A DNA stretch of 64,000 bases from Parietichytrium sp. I65-24A (lineage: Eukaryota; Sar; Bigyra; Thraustochytrida; Thraustochytriidae): the NCBI GenBank assembly GCA_012862575.1, contig BLSF01000015.1, positions 557,545-621,544 of the forward strand, given 5' to 3'. The notes under the pieces were generated by a model. That model was not told the DNA's origin and did not search any database. It saw nothing but the letters and a program-made list of their open reading frames with translations. Each line of letters starts with the position of its first letter. Position 1 is the stretch's first letter. Shown here piece by piece: positions 45,064 through 55,426 of this stretch. The translations under genes and the position numbers were made by a program.

Positions 45064-46593
45064 ATGCAAGCACCCCTGAGACCTGTGCTGCGGGGCCGAC
45101 ACGACGTTCAGTCCGAGTCGGGTAAGACCGTGTGGGAGGGTGTATGGTGCATGCGCGAGGAAGATCTGGAAGATAAGAATCTCACGGCCCCTTTCTTCTA
45201 CGAGAGGACTGGCCCGGTTGATCAAGCAGCGGGCACGATGAACGGAAGCACCAAGGTCGAGGACGGGGTTTACAGCGGCCACTTTGCATTGAAGAGCGCT
45301 GCTGGATACAACAAGTTCACCGAGAGAAATCTTGCATTGCATTTTTTTGACGACCCTGCCGATGATACCATTGTCAAGGTTTCCGGGTTTGGTACCAACA
45401 AAATTGGGAAATTCACCTTGAAAGGGAGTTTGAATCTCGAATCGCGCGAACTCACTGCCGTTCGAGAGTATCTGCCACGGAAGAGGACCCCAAAGTATCA
45501 ACGGCGGCAATCTAGAGTGCAACGTGAGCTCGACTTGGGTGCGACGAGTACAAAGCCAGCTGTGGAAGGCGTTCAAGAAGGACTGACGCCTTCTGTAGAT
45601 CCACCGTCCCGTGATACCAAGGTCCTGCTGGAGAAATTGTCACGTGTGGTGGAGGAACTTTTGGATGCTGACAAAGAAAAGTGGTTCGGTACACCAGTGG
45701 ATGCGCAAGCATTAGGTCTCGCGGACTACCATGATATCATCGACAGGCCGATGGATCTGGGCACAGTTCGCAAAAAGTTCCTGAGTGGTGAATACAACAC
45801 CTTGCAACTGATGCGAGAGGATGTTGAGCTCACCTTCAGTAACGCCATTCACTACAATGCACGAGGTTCTAGTGTATACAAGCGAGCGCTAGAGCTTCAA
45901 AATACTTTCTCGCAAAGAATGCATGCTCTTGCAGAGTCTTCTCAAACGGAAACATCGTCTTTTGAGCTGAATGTGATGCCAATCGTGAAGAAAATCGGCA
46001 AACGACACTCTATCCCAAAGATTCATTTTGAGCCAGGGTACGACAAAGGCGCAGCGCACGACTTCAAGTCTGCGCCAAAGTCGCCGCCTGATTCTTCTCG
46101 GGCGAATCGCAATCGCGCGGATGCTGTCCATCCTTCCAAGAAACGAAAGTCCCCGGCGGGGGGCAATCGCTCAGAGAAGGACGAAATCAAGAGATTGAAG
46201 GAGCAACTCAAGGTGATGTCTGAGAGCATTCTCCGCTTGGGATCTTCTATGGTCCAGGGGCAACCATTCACAGGTCAATCCCCTGCCCCGGAGGAAGACC
46301 TGATCGAGAGTGACATGGAAAACGCCAGCTTTACTTCGCAGCCTCCACCCATGTTGCCAGAGAAACAGGTCTCTTACGAGTTCAAGCGTCGACTTGGGCG
46401 AGATATCCACCTTTTGCCAGGCGAAAAGCTCTCCCGCGTGGTCGAGATCATTCAGGAGAATGGATTTGTCATGCCTGTGAATGAAGAGACTGGCGAGGCA
46501 GAGCTTGACATCGACTCTCTCGATTACACAACCATCCAGAAGCTGCGAAGGTACGTTTCGAGGCATGTTACCACAAGTTCGAGAGCAAGATAA
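45064..46593 (+). CDS. BET-type protein: one bromodomain plus NET domain
   Basis: 509 residues from the ATG at 45064 (a GTG four codons earlier is also open). Residues about 20-140 form an uncharacterised beta-looking domain (VWEGVWCMREEDLED, GVYSGHFALKS, FTLKGSLNLESRELTAVREY). The bromodomain spans about 185-295: KWFGTPVDAQALGLADYHDII (WPF-like shelf), DRPMDLGTVRKK and the acetyl-lysine Asn in HYNARGSSVY. A basic Lys/Pro linker with KKRKSP follows, then a short coiled coil (RLKEQLKVMSESIL). The NET/ET domain is at about 440-509 (LLPGEKLSRVVEIIQ, LDIDSLDYTTIQKLRRYV). BET proteins read acetylated histones and recruit transcription factors. One bromodomain plus NET resembles plant GTE proteins rather than animal BRD2/3/4. 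Confidence 0.9.
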   Translation: MQAPLRPVLRGRHDVQSESGKTVWEGVWCMREEDLEDKNLTAPFFYERTGPVDQAAGTMNGSTKVEDGVYSGHFALKSAAGYNKFTERNLALHFFDDPADDTIVKVSGFGTNKIGKFTLKGSLNLESRELTAVREYLPRKRTPKYQRRQSRVQRELDLGATSTKPAVEGVQEGLTPSVDPPSRDTKVLLEKLSRVVEELLDADKEKWFGTPVDAQALGLADYHDIIDRPMDLGTVRKKFLSGEYNTLQLMREDVELTFSNAIHYNARGSSVYKRALELQNTFSQRMHALAESSQTETSSFELNVMPIVKKIGKRHSIPKIHFEPGYDKGAAHDFKSAPKSPPDSSRANRNRADAVHPSKKRKSPAGGNRSEKDEIKRLKEQLKVMSESILRLGSSMVQGQPFTGQSPAPEEDLIESDMENASFTSQPPPMLPEKQVSYEFKRRLGRDIHLLPGEKLSRVVEIIQENGFVMPVNEETGEAELDIDSLDYTTIQKLRRYVSRHVTTSSRAR

Positions 46594-47403
46594 ATGAGTG
46601 GCAAAATCTCTTCTTCCTTGGGAGCAACGTGGTGAGAATTCAGATCGACCTCTTTTTGAGGAGAATGATCAAGAAAGTGTTCATGAGGTGTGGGCTTGGC
46701 TGTGGAGAGCACCAGCACGTTATTATGGCTCGTGCTGAGCGAAAAAATAAAAAATTAGAAAATTGGTGTCCCGGAAAATGAGTGGAATTTGGAATTTGAA
46801 TTGCGGAATTCGCAGGGGGACTGCGTACCCTGCAGTGCAATGTTTATATACATGATGATGATTGAAAGCCGATACAATTTGAAAGAAAGGATAAATGAAA
46901 TGAAAGATTATATTCAAAAGCGAAAGCCTTCCCCTTCACACTCAGTTCGCCTCTCTATCAACTCTATCCAGTGGAGCCAGCTATAGCCAGGTGCTAGCTA
47001 GCTAGTTAGTTCCAGTAAGTCTAATTACTTTGCTTAGAGTATGGGAGAGTAGAGTATAGAGTAGGTAGTAGCTAAAGTTAGAAAAGCAACGATCACCTCT
47101 CTCTCCCCTTAACGTTTTTGCAGAACAGAATTCAGAATCGAGGTTATCGAGGTACTGAGTACTGCTATACCATGGTACTCGGTACTTGCACAAACTGTCG
47201 AGCAAAGTTATGTGTCTTGCTCGCCTCGTGCACCACGGAACGACCTCAGCTGGCGCTGCACTGTCCGTCAGTGGCACAGGAGCAGCAGTCTGAGGAGAAA
47301 GAAACGAAGATCGGCACCCACTGCCCTCAGTGCCGGGCTGGCACCGGTACTGTTACCGAGTTGAAATCAGCACTCGTCAAAAACAAAAACACGGCAAGGC
47401 AGC
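46594..47403. other. Intergenic spacer between BET and kinesin genes
   Basis: It contains an AT-rich segment at about 46740-46800, a GCTAGCTAGCTAGTTAG tract (about 46992), GAGGTACTGAGTACTG with GGTACTCGGTAC (about 47148-47186), an AACAGAATTCAGAATC motif (about 47124) and GGCACCGGTACTG (about 47340). No coding frame. Confidence 0.55.
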
Positions 47404-49827
47404 ATGGCGAATGAGCAGGGCCATCGACAAATTCCAGAGCTCAGTCCCGCCGAAAGTAACGCTGATGAGATAGATGCTTTTTCCGACCATCAGGATGTTC
47501 GTGTGGTGATTCGCGTTCGTCCGCCACTGCAGCGCGAACTTGATGGTTGTCTCGGAGTTCCCTACCAGACGACGGCAAAGGTCTCCACGGATAAGAGCTA
47601 CATTCAACTTGTAGAACCCACAAACGCTGCGGAAGACCGCCCCTTGCAGCACGGCTTTACATTCGACCACGTCTACGATACTGCGTCCACTCAACAGGAG
47701 ATCTACGATGGCACAGCGCGGCAACTGGTAGCCTCATGTCTTCAGGGGTACAATGCAACGATCCTTGCGTACGGCCAGACCGGAACGGGAAAGACATACA
47801 CGATGGAGGGCGACCGGGATAGGTTTCAGTCCAGGGGAGTTGTGCCAAGAGCCATTGAGCAAATTTTTAGCCACATTCAGGAGCACGGTAGCGTAACCAA
47901 CAGGTTTTTGGTACGAGCGTCATACCTGCAGATCTACAACGATGTTATTTACGACCTTTTGAAGCCAGAAAATCAAAATCTTCAGATTCGCGAGGACGAC
48001 AAGACCAAGCACAACAACAGAGGGGTATACGTGGATGGGCTCTCAGAATGGGTTGTTCGTTCTCCCCAGGAAATCTTCAAGCTTATGGCTTCTGGAGCAG
48101 CTCTCCGAGCGACAGGCAAAACGAAACTGAACGAGCTGAGCAGCCGTAGTCACGCAATCTTGCGCTTAATTGTTGAGCAGTGCGAGTCCACATTTGTCGA
48201 TGACCAGGGCCGGCCCCTTTCCCCCGAACAGTTTGAGCAGTTCCTGTACGCCAGCGAAGTGAGCGGAAAGCAAATTATTAGCAAGAGCAAACACGTTCGG
48301 CAAAAGTTCAAAGTGGCGAAACTCAATCTTGTCGATTTGGCCGGGTCGGAGAGGGTGCGAATATCTGGTGCAACAGGTCAGCGATTGGAGGAGAGCAGAA
48401 AAATCAATCGCTCTCTCAGTGCTCTGGGCAATGTCATCAGTGCCTTGACCGACCCCAAGCGATCAAGGGCTCACATTCCATACCGAGATAGCAAGCTTAC
48501 AAGGATTCTAGAAGATAGCCTCGGGGGGAATTGCAAGACTGCCATGATCGCGATGATCTCGCCTGCTTTAGATTCCTTCTCGGAAACATTGTCGACGTTG
48601 AAATTTGCCAATCGCGCAAAAAGTATCCGGAATAGGGCCTATGTCAACGAGGACGTTGACCAAAACTCTCTTTTGCGGAAATACGAAAAAGAGCTCAAGC
48701 GACTTAAAAAGGAACTTGCAAAGCGCAGCCAGAACGTTGTTGATCAGAGAGTAATCTTGGAGCTTGAGGACCAGAAAAGGAGAGCAGAGGAGGACAAAAT
48801 GGCGGCTCTGCGAGCCCTTGAGTCAAGATCATTTGAATTCATGCGTGAGAAACAAGAGAAGCGCATGCTCGAAGAACAAATCCAGGAGCTTCAAAGTCAA
48901 GTCTTGATTGGAAACGACTTTCAGGACACGCCACAGTTTCGAAAAGCCATCAAAGAGCACAGAGATAGGATCCGACAGGAGTACAATCTCAAGCTCGATG
49001 ACATGGAAAGAGAGAGAGAGCAAATAGAGCTACAAAGAGCCCAAGTGGACCGCTATAAGCAATTATTGCTGAAGCAGAGAGATATCATGGTCGCCCTCAC
49101 TCAGCGCTTGAATGAGCGAGACGATCAGATTGTCGCTCTTCAAGATGAGCTAGACGAAGCTGAGAGGCAACACGCCAAAACGCAAGAGTCTCTGGACAGA
49201 AAGACCGCGCAGATGATCCACTTGCAGCGGATTAAAATGGAGGTTGACGAAGAACTTGAAGCGGCGAAAAAGCAGCTAGGCGCTCTTCGGCCAGCAATTC
49301 ACCATGCCGGCCAGCCTGGAATTGCCGAATCTTCTTTGCCGCAGCATATGGCCGGCGGCGCCTCGGGCCAAGAGTCCAGGCCACCGTCTGAGAGTGCCGG
49401 TCAGCTCGGACTTGAGAGCCGTGTTCGTGCACTTACAACTCAGTATCAGACGTTTCGGGATGAAATGACGGTGCGCCTGGCGAAAAAGGACACACAAATT
49501 CGACAGTTGAAAGAAGAGAATGCAGAACTTGCTCACAACCTTCAGAATCCCCAACTTGCCGACTCTAGAAGTATTGCATCTTCTGGGTCCCATAGCGGGC
49601 CAAGAGACAATCATGTGTTGGCTGAGGTGGAAAGGTTGCGGGCGCGATCCCTGAATCACGCCAAAGAGCAGCTTGCGATTCGGACGATTATGGAGAAAGT
49701 TAACATCTTGGTCCTCAATATTCTCTCCGAGTCCCAGGGATCGGAAGGCTCCGTGGTGCCGCAGTTGCGGGCGTTGTCATCTTTAGTGTCTGCTGCCGTT
49801 AACGCTCTGGCGGCGCCGGCGCATTAA
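47404..49827 (+). CDS. N-terminal-motor kinesin, subfamily unassigned
   Basis: 807 residues. The motor spans about 27-415: VRVVIRVRPP, P-loop GQTGTGKTYTMEGD (about 123), switch I SSRSHAI, switch II NLVDLAGSERV, then IPYRDSKLTRILEDSLGGNCKT and STLKFANRAKSIRN. Between switch I and switch II is an insertion (about 265-300). NEDVDQNSLLRKYEKELKRLKKEL begins a long coiled coil (about 418-650), then a Gly/Ser-rich region and a second coiled coil (about 665-720). The tail lacks a recognisable cargo domain. The NEDxDQxxLLRKYExELKxLK neck occurs in protist kinesins of uncertain class. Flagellar or cytoskeletal transport is inference. Confidence 0.9.
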   Translation: MANEQGHRQIPELSPAESNADEIDAFSDHQDVRVVIRVRPPLQRELDGCLGVPYQTTAKVSTDKSYIQLVEPTNAAEDRPLQHGFTFDHVYDTASTQQEIYDGTARQLVASCLQGYNATILAYGQTGTGKTYTMEGDRDRFQSRGVVPRAIEQIFSHIQEHGSVTNRFLVRASYLQIYNDVIYDLLKPENQNLQIREDDKTKHNNRGVYVDGLSEWVVRSPQEIFKLMASGAALRATGKTKLNELSSRSHAILRLIVEQCESTFVDDQGRPLSPEQFEQFLYASEVSGKQIISKSKHVRQKFKVAKLNLVDLAGSERVRISGATGQRLEESRKINRSLSALGNVISALTDPKRSRAHIPYRDSKLTRILEDSLGGNCKTAMIAMISPALDSFSETLSTLKFANRAKSIRNRAYVNEDVDQNSLLRKYEKELKRLKKELAKRSQNVVDQRVILELEDQKRRAEEDKMAALRALESRSFEFMREKQEKRMLEEQIQELQSQVLIGNDFQDTPQFRKAIKEHRDRIRQEYNLKLDDMEREREQIELQRAQVDRYKQLLLKQRDIMVALTQRLNERDDQIVALQDELDEAERQHAKTQESLDRKTAQMIHLQRIKMEVDEELEAAKKQLGALRPAIHHAGQPGIAESSLPQHMAGGASGQESRPPSESAGQLGLESRVRALTTQYQTFRDEMTVRLAKKDTQIRQLKEENAELAHNLQNPQLADSRSIASSGSHSGPRDNHVLAEVERLRARSLNHAKEQLAIRTIMEKVNILVLNILSESQGSEGSVVPQLRALSSLVSAAVNALAAPAH

Positions 49828-50443
49828 ATTTTAAAGAGCTTGTAAATTAGAAGAGGAGGCCACTGATTTCGGGTTGAGGGTTTAATTTTGCGAGAAGACC
49901 TTCCGGCGCCGGGCAAGATTCGGACCAGCAGCATTCGAAGCTTTGCTTCTGATCTAGCTCTCGGACGTTGTGGATGTATGTTGTTTTGAATACTCACTCA
50001 CAAATGAACCATTTTCTGTGTATCTTTTTATTATCATGAAACCTGCAGGCGGAGCTCTCAAGAACATTCAATTTTCAACCCCTTCTCTTCCGCATGGCCT
50101 CGTGTTGGCGTTGAGTTTGCACATCCATCGTTTCTTTTTGTTTTGCAAGAATGTTTGCATGTATTGCAAATTTCCTACGGGATTCTTACGACTCTTGTAA
50201 TCAGTGGTGGCGATGGTGGCGATGGTGGCGATTGCGAGTCAGCGAAGTCAGCGACGAAGGCCATTGGAGACACTCCCGAGCAGAGCGGCCTGCGCGCCGA
50301 GGTGCAGTTTAGCTCCGCATCATCCAACCGAATTTTCAAGGCACAGAGCGCCTCAGCGGGCGCCTCGTAAACGGCTCGACGTTGACCCGGACGTTGTGAC
50401 TGCTCACAGGCAGTTTTGTGACGAAGGGGAGACAGACTGTACA
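49828..50443. other. Intergenic spacer and repeat-containing leader
   Basis: 3' flank of the kinesin gene and leader of the next gene. Two 9-bp arrays lie within 240 bp of the next ATG. A frame continues upstream of that ATG through the array from a GTG, but it is not protein-like. Confidence 0.55.
50206..50254. repeat. Two 9-bp tandem arrays, GGTGGCGAT and AGTCAGCGA
   Basis: GGTGGCGAT is repeated three times at 50206-50232. AGTCAGCGA is repeated twice at 50237-50254. Confidence 0.93.
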
Positions 50444-51379
50444 ATGGCGCTCTTGCGGCGGCTGGTGCCGCGCCGTCTAGCGAAAGCGGTCACTGACTAT
50501 TGGGAATGGGTGAAGCCCGCCATTACCCCCTTGCCGGACTCTCCTGAAGACGTGAAGTTTGGGACCTTGTCAAACCAGGAGTTGCTTAGGGCGCTGAGAA
50601 AAAGTGTTCAGATGTATCGGCGCACGTCCCGATTCCCCGAGTTGACTCTCCGGGAGTTTCAGCTTGAGAGCAAGTTTGACGAAGTGAAAAGCCTCAGAGT
50701 AGAGATTTTTCGCACGGAGAGACTGCTTGAACAGCATCAGGCAATACAGAAGCCAGAAGTTGAGGTCGAAGGCTTAGATCCAGAAGAGTTGGAGGAGCTT
50801 GTTAGCGAATTAGACCAGCTTCGCAAGCGTCTGCAGATCGAGCAGGCCGACGTTCGGAAAGAAGTCAAGTTCCTCGATAGTCTTGTGGACAAAATTGGCA
50901 CTCCGGAAGAGAAGGATATTAATCGGTTGCTTGGTGTCGAGGAGAAAGGCGAGAACGCAGCCAGCGAGGACACTAAGCCCGGATCCGAAAAAGGCTCCAC
51001 AGACGAGAGCGATGAAGCGGTTCAGCCGCTCATCACCCCGGAGCAAGCGCGATCTGGTTTGAAAATTGCTCGTCAGGGGATGAGCACTGCAAGAAACGCC
51101 GTGGAGGTTTTGAAAGACGCATTGATTGAGTTTGCAGTCGGCTTTCGTGAAGGTCGCGAAGAGGGAGAGAAAAAGTCTTCTGGGAAAATACTTGACCTCA
51201 CGCGTTTCAAAACTGTGTTGGACAGAATTAATGATATGGCGCTGGAGGTCGAGCAACGAAAGTCCGAAGCAGCGAAAACTGTAGAAGGAAGAAGCGAGGA
51301 GGTGCTTTCGGCCAGAAATACACAAACAGAGGAAAGTCCGAAGAGTGCGTCTACAGATGAAGCACCAAAATCGAAATGA
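50444..51379 (+). CDS. Coiled-coil protein, unrecognised
   Basis: 311 residues from the ATG at 50444. The start MALLRRLVPRRLAKAV is a basic amphipathic helix that could be a mitochondrial presequence. LSNQELLRALRKSVQMYRR at about 45-62 is compact and probably conserved. Residues about 70-160 are a charged coiled coil (LDPEELEELVSELDQLRKRLQIEQADVRKEV). An acidic linker (about 165-195) and a second helical part follow, ending in a Ser/Thr/Glu-rich tail. I do not recognise the family. It converges with the WD40 gene, leaving 65 bp between stops. Confidence 0.7.
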   Translation: MALLRRLVPRRLAKAVTDYWEWVKPAITPLPDSPEDVKFGTLSNQELLRALRKSVQMYRRTSRFPELTLREFQLESKFDEVKSLRVEIFRTERLLEQHQAIQKPEVEVEGLDPEELEELVSELDQLRKRLQIEQADVRKEVKFLDSLVDKIGTPEEKDINRLLGVEEKGENAASEDTKPGSEKGSTDESDEAVQPLITPEQARSGLKIARQGMSTARNAVEVLKDALIEFAVGFREGREEGEKKSSGKILDLTRFKTVLDRINDMALEVEQRKSEAAKTVEGRSEEVLSARNTQTEESPKSASTDEAPKSK

Positions 51380-51444
51380 GGCATGTCTTTGCCTTTTCAT
51401 TTTTCAGCATTGCAGGTGCGGTTGACTAAAATGGTTCATACTGA

Positions 51445-53925
51445 TCAGTGATCGGGTAATGAGTACCCGATGAGATACCCCTCTTCGGTTCCAGCCAAAA
51501 GTTCGTCACGATACTGGCAGTAGGCGAGGCAGGTAAAGTGAAAGTTTGCGTTGGAGAACTCCATCGTAGAGCTGCTGCTTTTGGCTTCAGGCTCGCCACT
51601 TTCACTTGCGGGCTCGTGCTTGATGTAGTCCCACAGCTTTATGGTACCATCATTCGAGCAGCTGGCTAAATTGAACCGCGACGAACACGCTGACAGAACT
51701 AACAAGTCCTGTATTGGCCCGGAGTGTCCACGAAGGGTTTGAATTTGGCACGGGTCCTTGAGGGATGTCAAGTCCCAGATGACAATTGTGCTATCTTCGC
51801 TTCCGGATAGAACAAAGTTGCCGTCCACCTGGAGGCACGTGACGGCCTCGTTGTGTCCCTCCAGCTCGCACATCAACTCGAAGGTTCCGAAATGCCACAC
51901 TCGAATTACAAAGTCGTTGCCTCCAGTTAGAAGTGTGTCTGGACGGCCTTCTCCCCCCGAACCTTGCCCGTATTGGCTAATGCCCGGGTTGTAACATATG
52001 GCAAGTACCTCTTGCTGGTTGTCCTGGCTAAGAAGTTGCTGGAGTCCGTGGTCAGCTCCAGCCAATATGTTCGCCTCCACCGATGCTTTGGAGGTCCTTC
52101 TTGCGCTTCCCCCGTGCGCCGGAAAGGAGCACTCCAAACGAGGCTTCAATACGTGTCGCTTCGTAATGTCCCACACGCTGATGCAACCGTCAAAGCTTCC
52201 AGAGAGCAGGTAGATACTTTGCTTGCGATAAGCCACAGCAAGGCAAGAAACCGTGTTCTCATGCGCCTCTAGCACCAACGTAGAGCCGCTGTCGCAGGCC
52301 CAAAGTCGAAGCGTACCATCTTCGTTTCCGGTGACAATCAGGTTGGACTCTGGAATCTTGGCAATACAAGCGATTTCAGTTACGGGCTCCTTGAGACAAA
52401 ACAAGCAAGACATGTCATACCAGTCCCATCCTCGGAGAGTGTTGTCAATGCTCGTAGAGAGCACTCCAAATGCCGCCGCGCTACCGATACCAGCCTTTTC
52501 CTCGTTATTAGTCTTTCGCTCGCTTGAGGCAGAGCTCATCGAAGTTGACCGCCGCGAGTTGCGGCGCGAAAGCGCTCCCGGCTGGCCTGCTGCATCTTCC
52601 TCTCTGACGTTGCTTCCGGGTCCCATATTGTCTGACGTTATCGCAAGCACCTTACCTGTGTGGCCAGAATATTCCTTGTAAGCCAAGTTTCGCTTGATCC
52701 GAAAAGTTTTGAAGTTTCCCGCGTGGGTGACTGCAAAGGAAGGGTCCTGTTCCACTATAATGTAGTCACAGCCCATAATCGACTCGTCCGTTCTTGAGCT
52801 TTTCTCCTCCTTGCTCTCAGGCTCCCTCAGTCCATGGCTCTGATTACTTGCTCCAGTAATCTTTTGAGAAAGCAGGCACCTGTCTGTATACACGTTCCAC
52901 AGCTCGATATAGCCGAGCTCGTCGGCTGCCAGGAGTTCATGATTTATATAATCCCAAGCAACAGCATGATATCTACATCTTCGCGCGTTTGAAAGCGTCA
53001 AAAACGCCGACTTGCCAGCCACATCAAACACTCGAATTGTGTTGTCATAGGACAGAGTGACGATCAAATTTTGCTGCTCTATCATGAAGAGCGTGCTTAT
53101 ACCCAAGGAATGGAGCTTATACCTCTCCATCTTATCACACTCATACTTTTGACCTCGCGAGGTGAGATCTAACTCTGCGATGCTATCTGAAAATTTGCTA
53201 GGATCTTCTGGGCTGATGATTGTCAGATGCCCCTTGGAATCACCCGCAAATACTACTGGAAGATGAAATTGACTCTGCACAACCCCAACTTCAAGCGCAG
53301 TGAACCAGGTACTGTGCTGAACTCGCTGAGTCTCCTCTAGCCAGGGAAACTGGAGGTGCGCGCGTCCCGATTGCGGGCACCAAATTCGCAAGGATTTGTC
53401 CGTACTGCAAGTCACTACTCTCAAGGCTTTCGACCCGCCGCCATACGCTATGGCAGTAATGCTTCCCCCATGGCCCTCCAGGGTCTGTATACAATTCAGC
53501 TCGAACTTCCCGGGAACCTGTTTGATTTGCCAGATTTTGACTTTCCTGTCTGTTGAACCGGACAGCAATAAGTCGTGAGTCTGTATTGCGTCACTGCTGC
53601 CAAACCGTTCAGCGGCCTTGAAACAAGTGATTTCGCCATCATGGCCATCCGTAACAACTTCCAGTTCAATATTGCAGAGTGGGTCAGTGTCCTGCGACTC
53701 GTCATCAGGTTTTCGTAAAATTCCCTTTTGCGGTGTCCCATTTTGTCGAGCTTGGAAGCTTTCTTCAGTTCCCCGCTTAAAGTGCGTTGAAGGAAGCCAT
53801 GCAATCGCTATTCTGCCCGCTTGCGTTCCTAGAAACCACACCTTCTCCCCGTTCACTTGCCCAACGCATTGAGCAGTTATTGCGCCTTCGCCTGTGCAAA
53901 TCTCTCCACATTGTTCCACTTTCAT
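51445..53925 (-). CDS. WD40-repeat protein, probably two beta-propellers
   Basis: 826 residues from the ATG at 53925. At least ten WD units can be read, including LLSGSTDRKVKIWQI, VVTCSTDKSLRIWCP, LIVTLSYDNTIRVFDV, LLAADELGYIELWNV, IVTGNEDGTLRLWAC, LLSGSFDGCISVWDI, FVLSGSEDSTIVIWDL and LASCSNDGTIKLWDY. Ser-rich and acidic loops (for example RRNSRRSTSMSSASSERK at about 455-475) separate the two halves. No other domain is visible. Repeat number suggests two seven-bladed propellers. It could be a scaffold in flagellar, trafficking or signalling complexes; the sequence does not decide. Confidence 0.88.
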   Translation of the reverse strand: MKVEQCGEICTGEGAITAQCVGQVNGEKVWFLGTQAGRIAIAWLPSTHFKRGTEESFQARQNGTPQKGILRKPDDESQDTDPLCNIELEVVTDGHDGEITCFKAAERFGSSDAIQTHDLLLSGSTDRKVKIWQIKQVPGKFELNCIQTLEGHGGSITAIAYGGGSKALRVVTCSTDKSLRIWCPQSGRAHLQFPWLEETQRVQHSTWFTALEVGVVQSQFHLPVVFAGDSKGHLTIISPEDPSKFSDSIAELDLTSRGQKYECDKMERYKLHSLGISTLFMIEQQNLIVTLSYDNTIRVFDVAGKSAFLTLSNARRCRYHAVAWDYINHELLAADELGYIELWNVYTDRCLLSQKITGASNQSHGLREPESKEEKSSRTDESIMGCDYIIVEQDPSFAVTHAGNFKTFRIKRNLAYKEYSGHTGKVLAITSDNMGPGSNVREEDAAGQPGALSRRNSRRSTSMSSASSERKTNNEEKAGIGSAAAFGVLSTSIDNTLRGWDWYDMSCLFCLKEPVTEIACIAKIPESNLIVTGNEDGTLRLWACDSGSTLVLEAHENTVSCLAVAYRKQSIYLLSGSFDGCISVWDITKRHVLKPRLECSFPAHGGSARRTSKASVEANILAGADHGLQQLLSQDNQQEVLAICYNPGISQYGQGSGGEGRPDTLLTGGNDFVIRVWHFGTFELMCELEGHNEAVTCLQVDGNFVLSGSEDSTIVIWDLTSLKDPCQIQTLRGHSGPIQDLLVLSACSSRFNLASCSNDGTIKLWDYIKHEPASESGEPEAKSSSSTMEFSNANFHFTCLAYCQYRDELLAGTEEGYLIGYSLPDH

Positions 53926-54243
53926 GATGCTATTTTATATATAATCACACAGGAAGAAGGTCTTGGAGCGCGCCTTGAGAAGGCCGGAATCGTGCTTACC
54001 TACGGTCGAGTGGCTCGATGATTCGGAGCTGTCTGTCCCTCACTCAATTCTTGAAGACCCCGGCCGTCGCGCTCAAGACTTTTTGCCATCTCTCGACAAA
54101 TCATTGACAGTGAATACAGGTACTAGTACCGGTACATACTGGTACTCGGTAACTGAACTTACTGCAACGGCACACATCTTGATTACCCTCCACCTCGCCA
54201 TACCTCCTCCCACTTTCTCGCCACTGTCAGAAAAAGCTTACGC

Positions 54244-54261
54244 AGTGCGAGAAGTGCGAGA
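54244..54261. repeat. 9-bp direct pair AGTGCGAGA
   Basis: Two perfect copies ending 11 bp before the ATG at 54273, a placement like that of the arrays before established starts. Confidence 0.85.
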
Positions 54262-54272
54262 CGTGAGATTCG

Positions 54273-54395
54273 ATGGCAAGGTTGACGGCAAAACTAAGAG
54301 AGGCTGTGAAAAGGCATTTGATTTTGGCGGAAGTGGACAGGGGAGGCACGGGAAGACTCGATCAACTCTTAGCTGCCACGCGTACTCCGTTGAAA
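54273..54395 (+). CDS. Possible first coding exon, EF-hand-like
   Basis: From the ATG at 54273 the frame reads MARLTAKLREAVKRHLILAE then VDRGGTGRLDQLLAATRTPLK, with a weak EF-hand look. GTAAGC follows immediately after a complete AAA codon and could be a splice donor. An AG acceptor after CTGCAAG-like sequence near 54512 would join to a frame that reaches a stop near 54733. The exon is supported only by codon look, donor and the upstream 9-bp pair, so this is tentative. Confidence 0.25.
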
Positions 54396-55426
54396 GTAAG
54401 CATTATTGGCTACAGGATTTTAAAAACTTCATTTATTGGCGACGGGTCTTTGCACTTTTTTGGAAGCGAAAAAGTTCTGTTTTGACGTCTGTCTTTGCGC
54501 TGAGCCTCCTGCAAGCATCAGAAACTTGGGAAAAGCTTTTGAGCAATGTGAACCATTCTTGTCTTCGAGTCTGGAACAGGATGGCGGACCCTTCTTATTG
54601 GGTGCAGGCAAGGAGACTTACAATATTTCAAAATTCAATGAAATCTGCAACTTCGGCGTCAGTATTTCTCTGGTTCTCTGCTGGTCTTCTTGTGAGCATG
54701 CTGCAATGACCAAGTGCAACGTTCCTTTCACCTGACCGTGAATGATCGTCATTCATAGTGGGTCAAAAAACAGATCCCCTCTTCAACGTGTAGGGCTGGG
54801 CAAAAAAATGTTGACACCTATGCGGGGGGTGGGGTGGTGTTTCGGTGTGCGGGGCAGGAAGATTTTAACTTTCAAGACCTCGATGTCGACACGAGAAAAA
54901 AGTCGCACGAAAAGGCAACTTGAATATAAGTGAAAGAAAGAACTTGAGTTTATATAATTTTCATCGATTGAGGACAAGGGAAGGCAGGCTCATCAGGGCC
55001 TTCCCTTCCTTTGTCGAGGACAGATAGCACAGTCCATCCAGCTGAAACTTCTTCAAAGACGGGCGTCGAAGAAGTAACTTTCTCCATCACATTTGATTCG
55101 TTCAACCGAACGCTGTATTCTGGAGGAAAGTTAATGGAACCTCCACGAGCTGGAAAGCGACATCAAGACGGAGCATGTGGTGTTTTATACTCAATGGTTT
55201 TGACAATTTTGTCGGATGTATCAGTAGTCAGTTGGCAATCATCCGAAAGCGAACGATGCAGAGTGTGTGCGTGTACCAGACAGAACGCGCGCACACCTCC
55301 TCGCGGTAAACTGGAGGGGATGATTGACATCAGACAGCCTAGCTCACGTCCGTCGTACAAGCTCAGGCGTGTAGAAATGAATTGCTCTATGATCGATCAT
55401 CCATCGCCCCCCCGCAGCTTCCCGTC

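Larger units (their letters stand above)
53926..55426. other. Spacer with a possible first exon and GTAC cluster
   Basis: It contains GGTACTAGTACCGGTAC with GGTACTCGGTAAC (about 54118-54155), a 9-bp array at 54244-54261 and the candidate exon at 54273. The rest, 54400-55426, has open but unpersuasive frames and a G-rich tract (about 54820-54840). Confidence 0.45.

Noticed and set aside
53963-54709. 248-codon frame downstream of the WD40 promoter
   Set aside because: It starts from a non-ATG codon, crosses a GTAC repeat and a likely splice donor, and has no domain.
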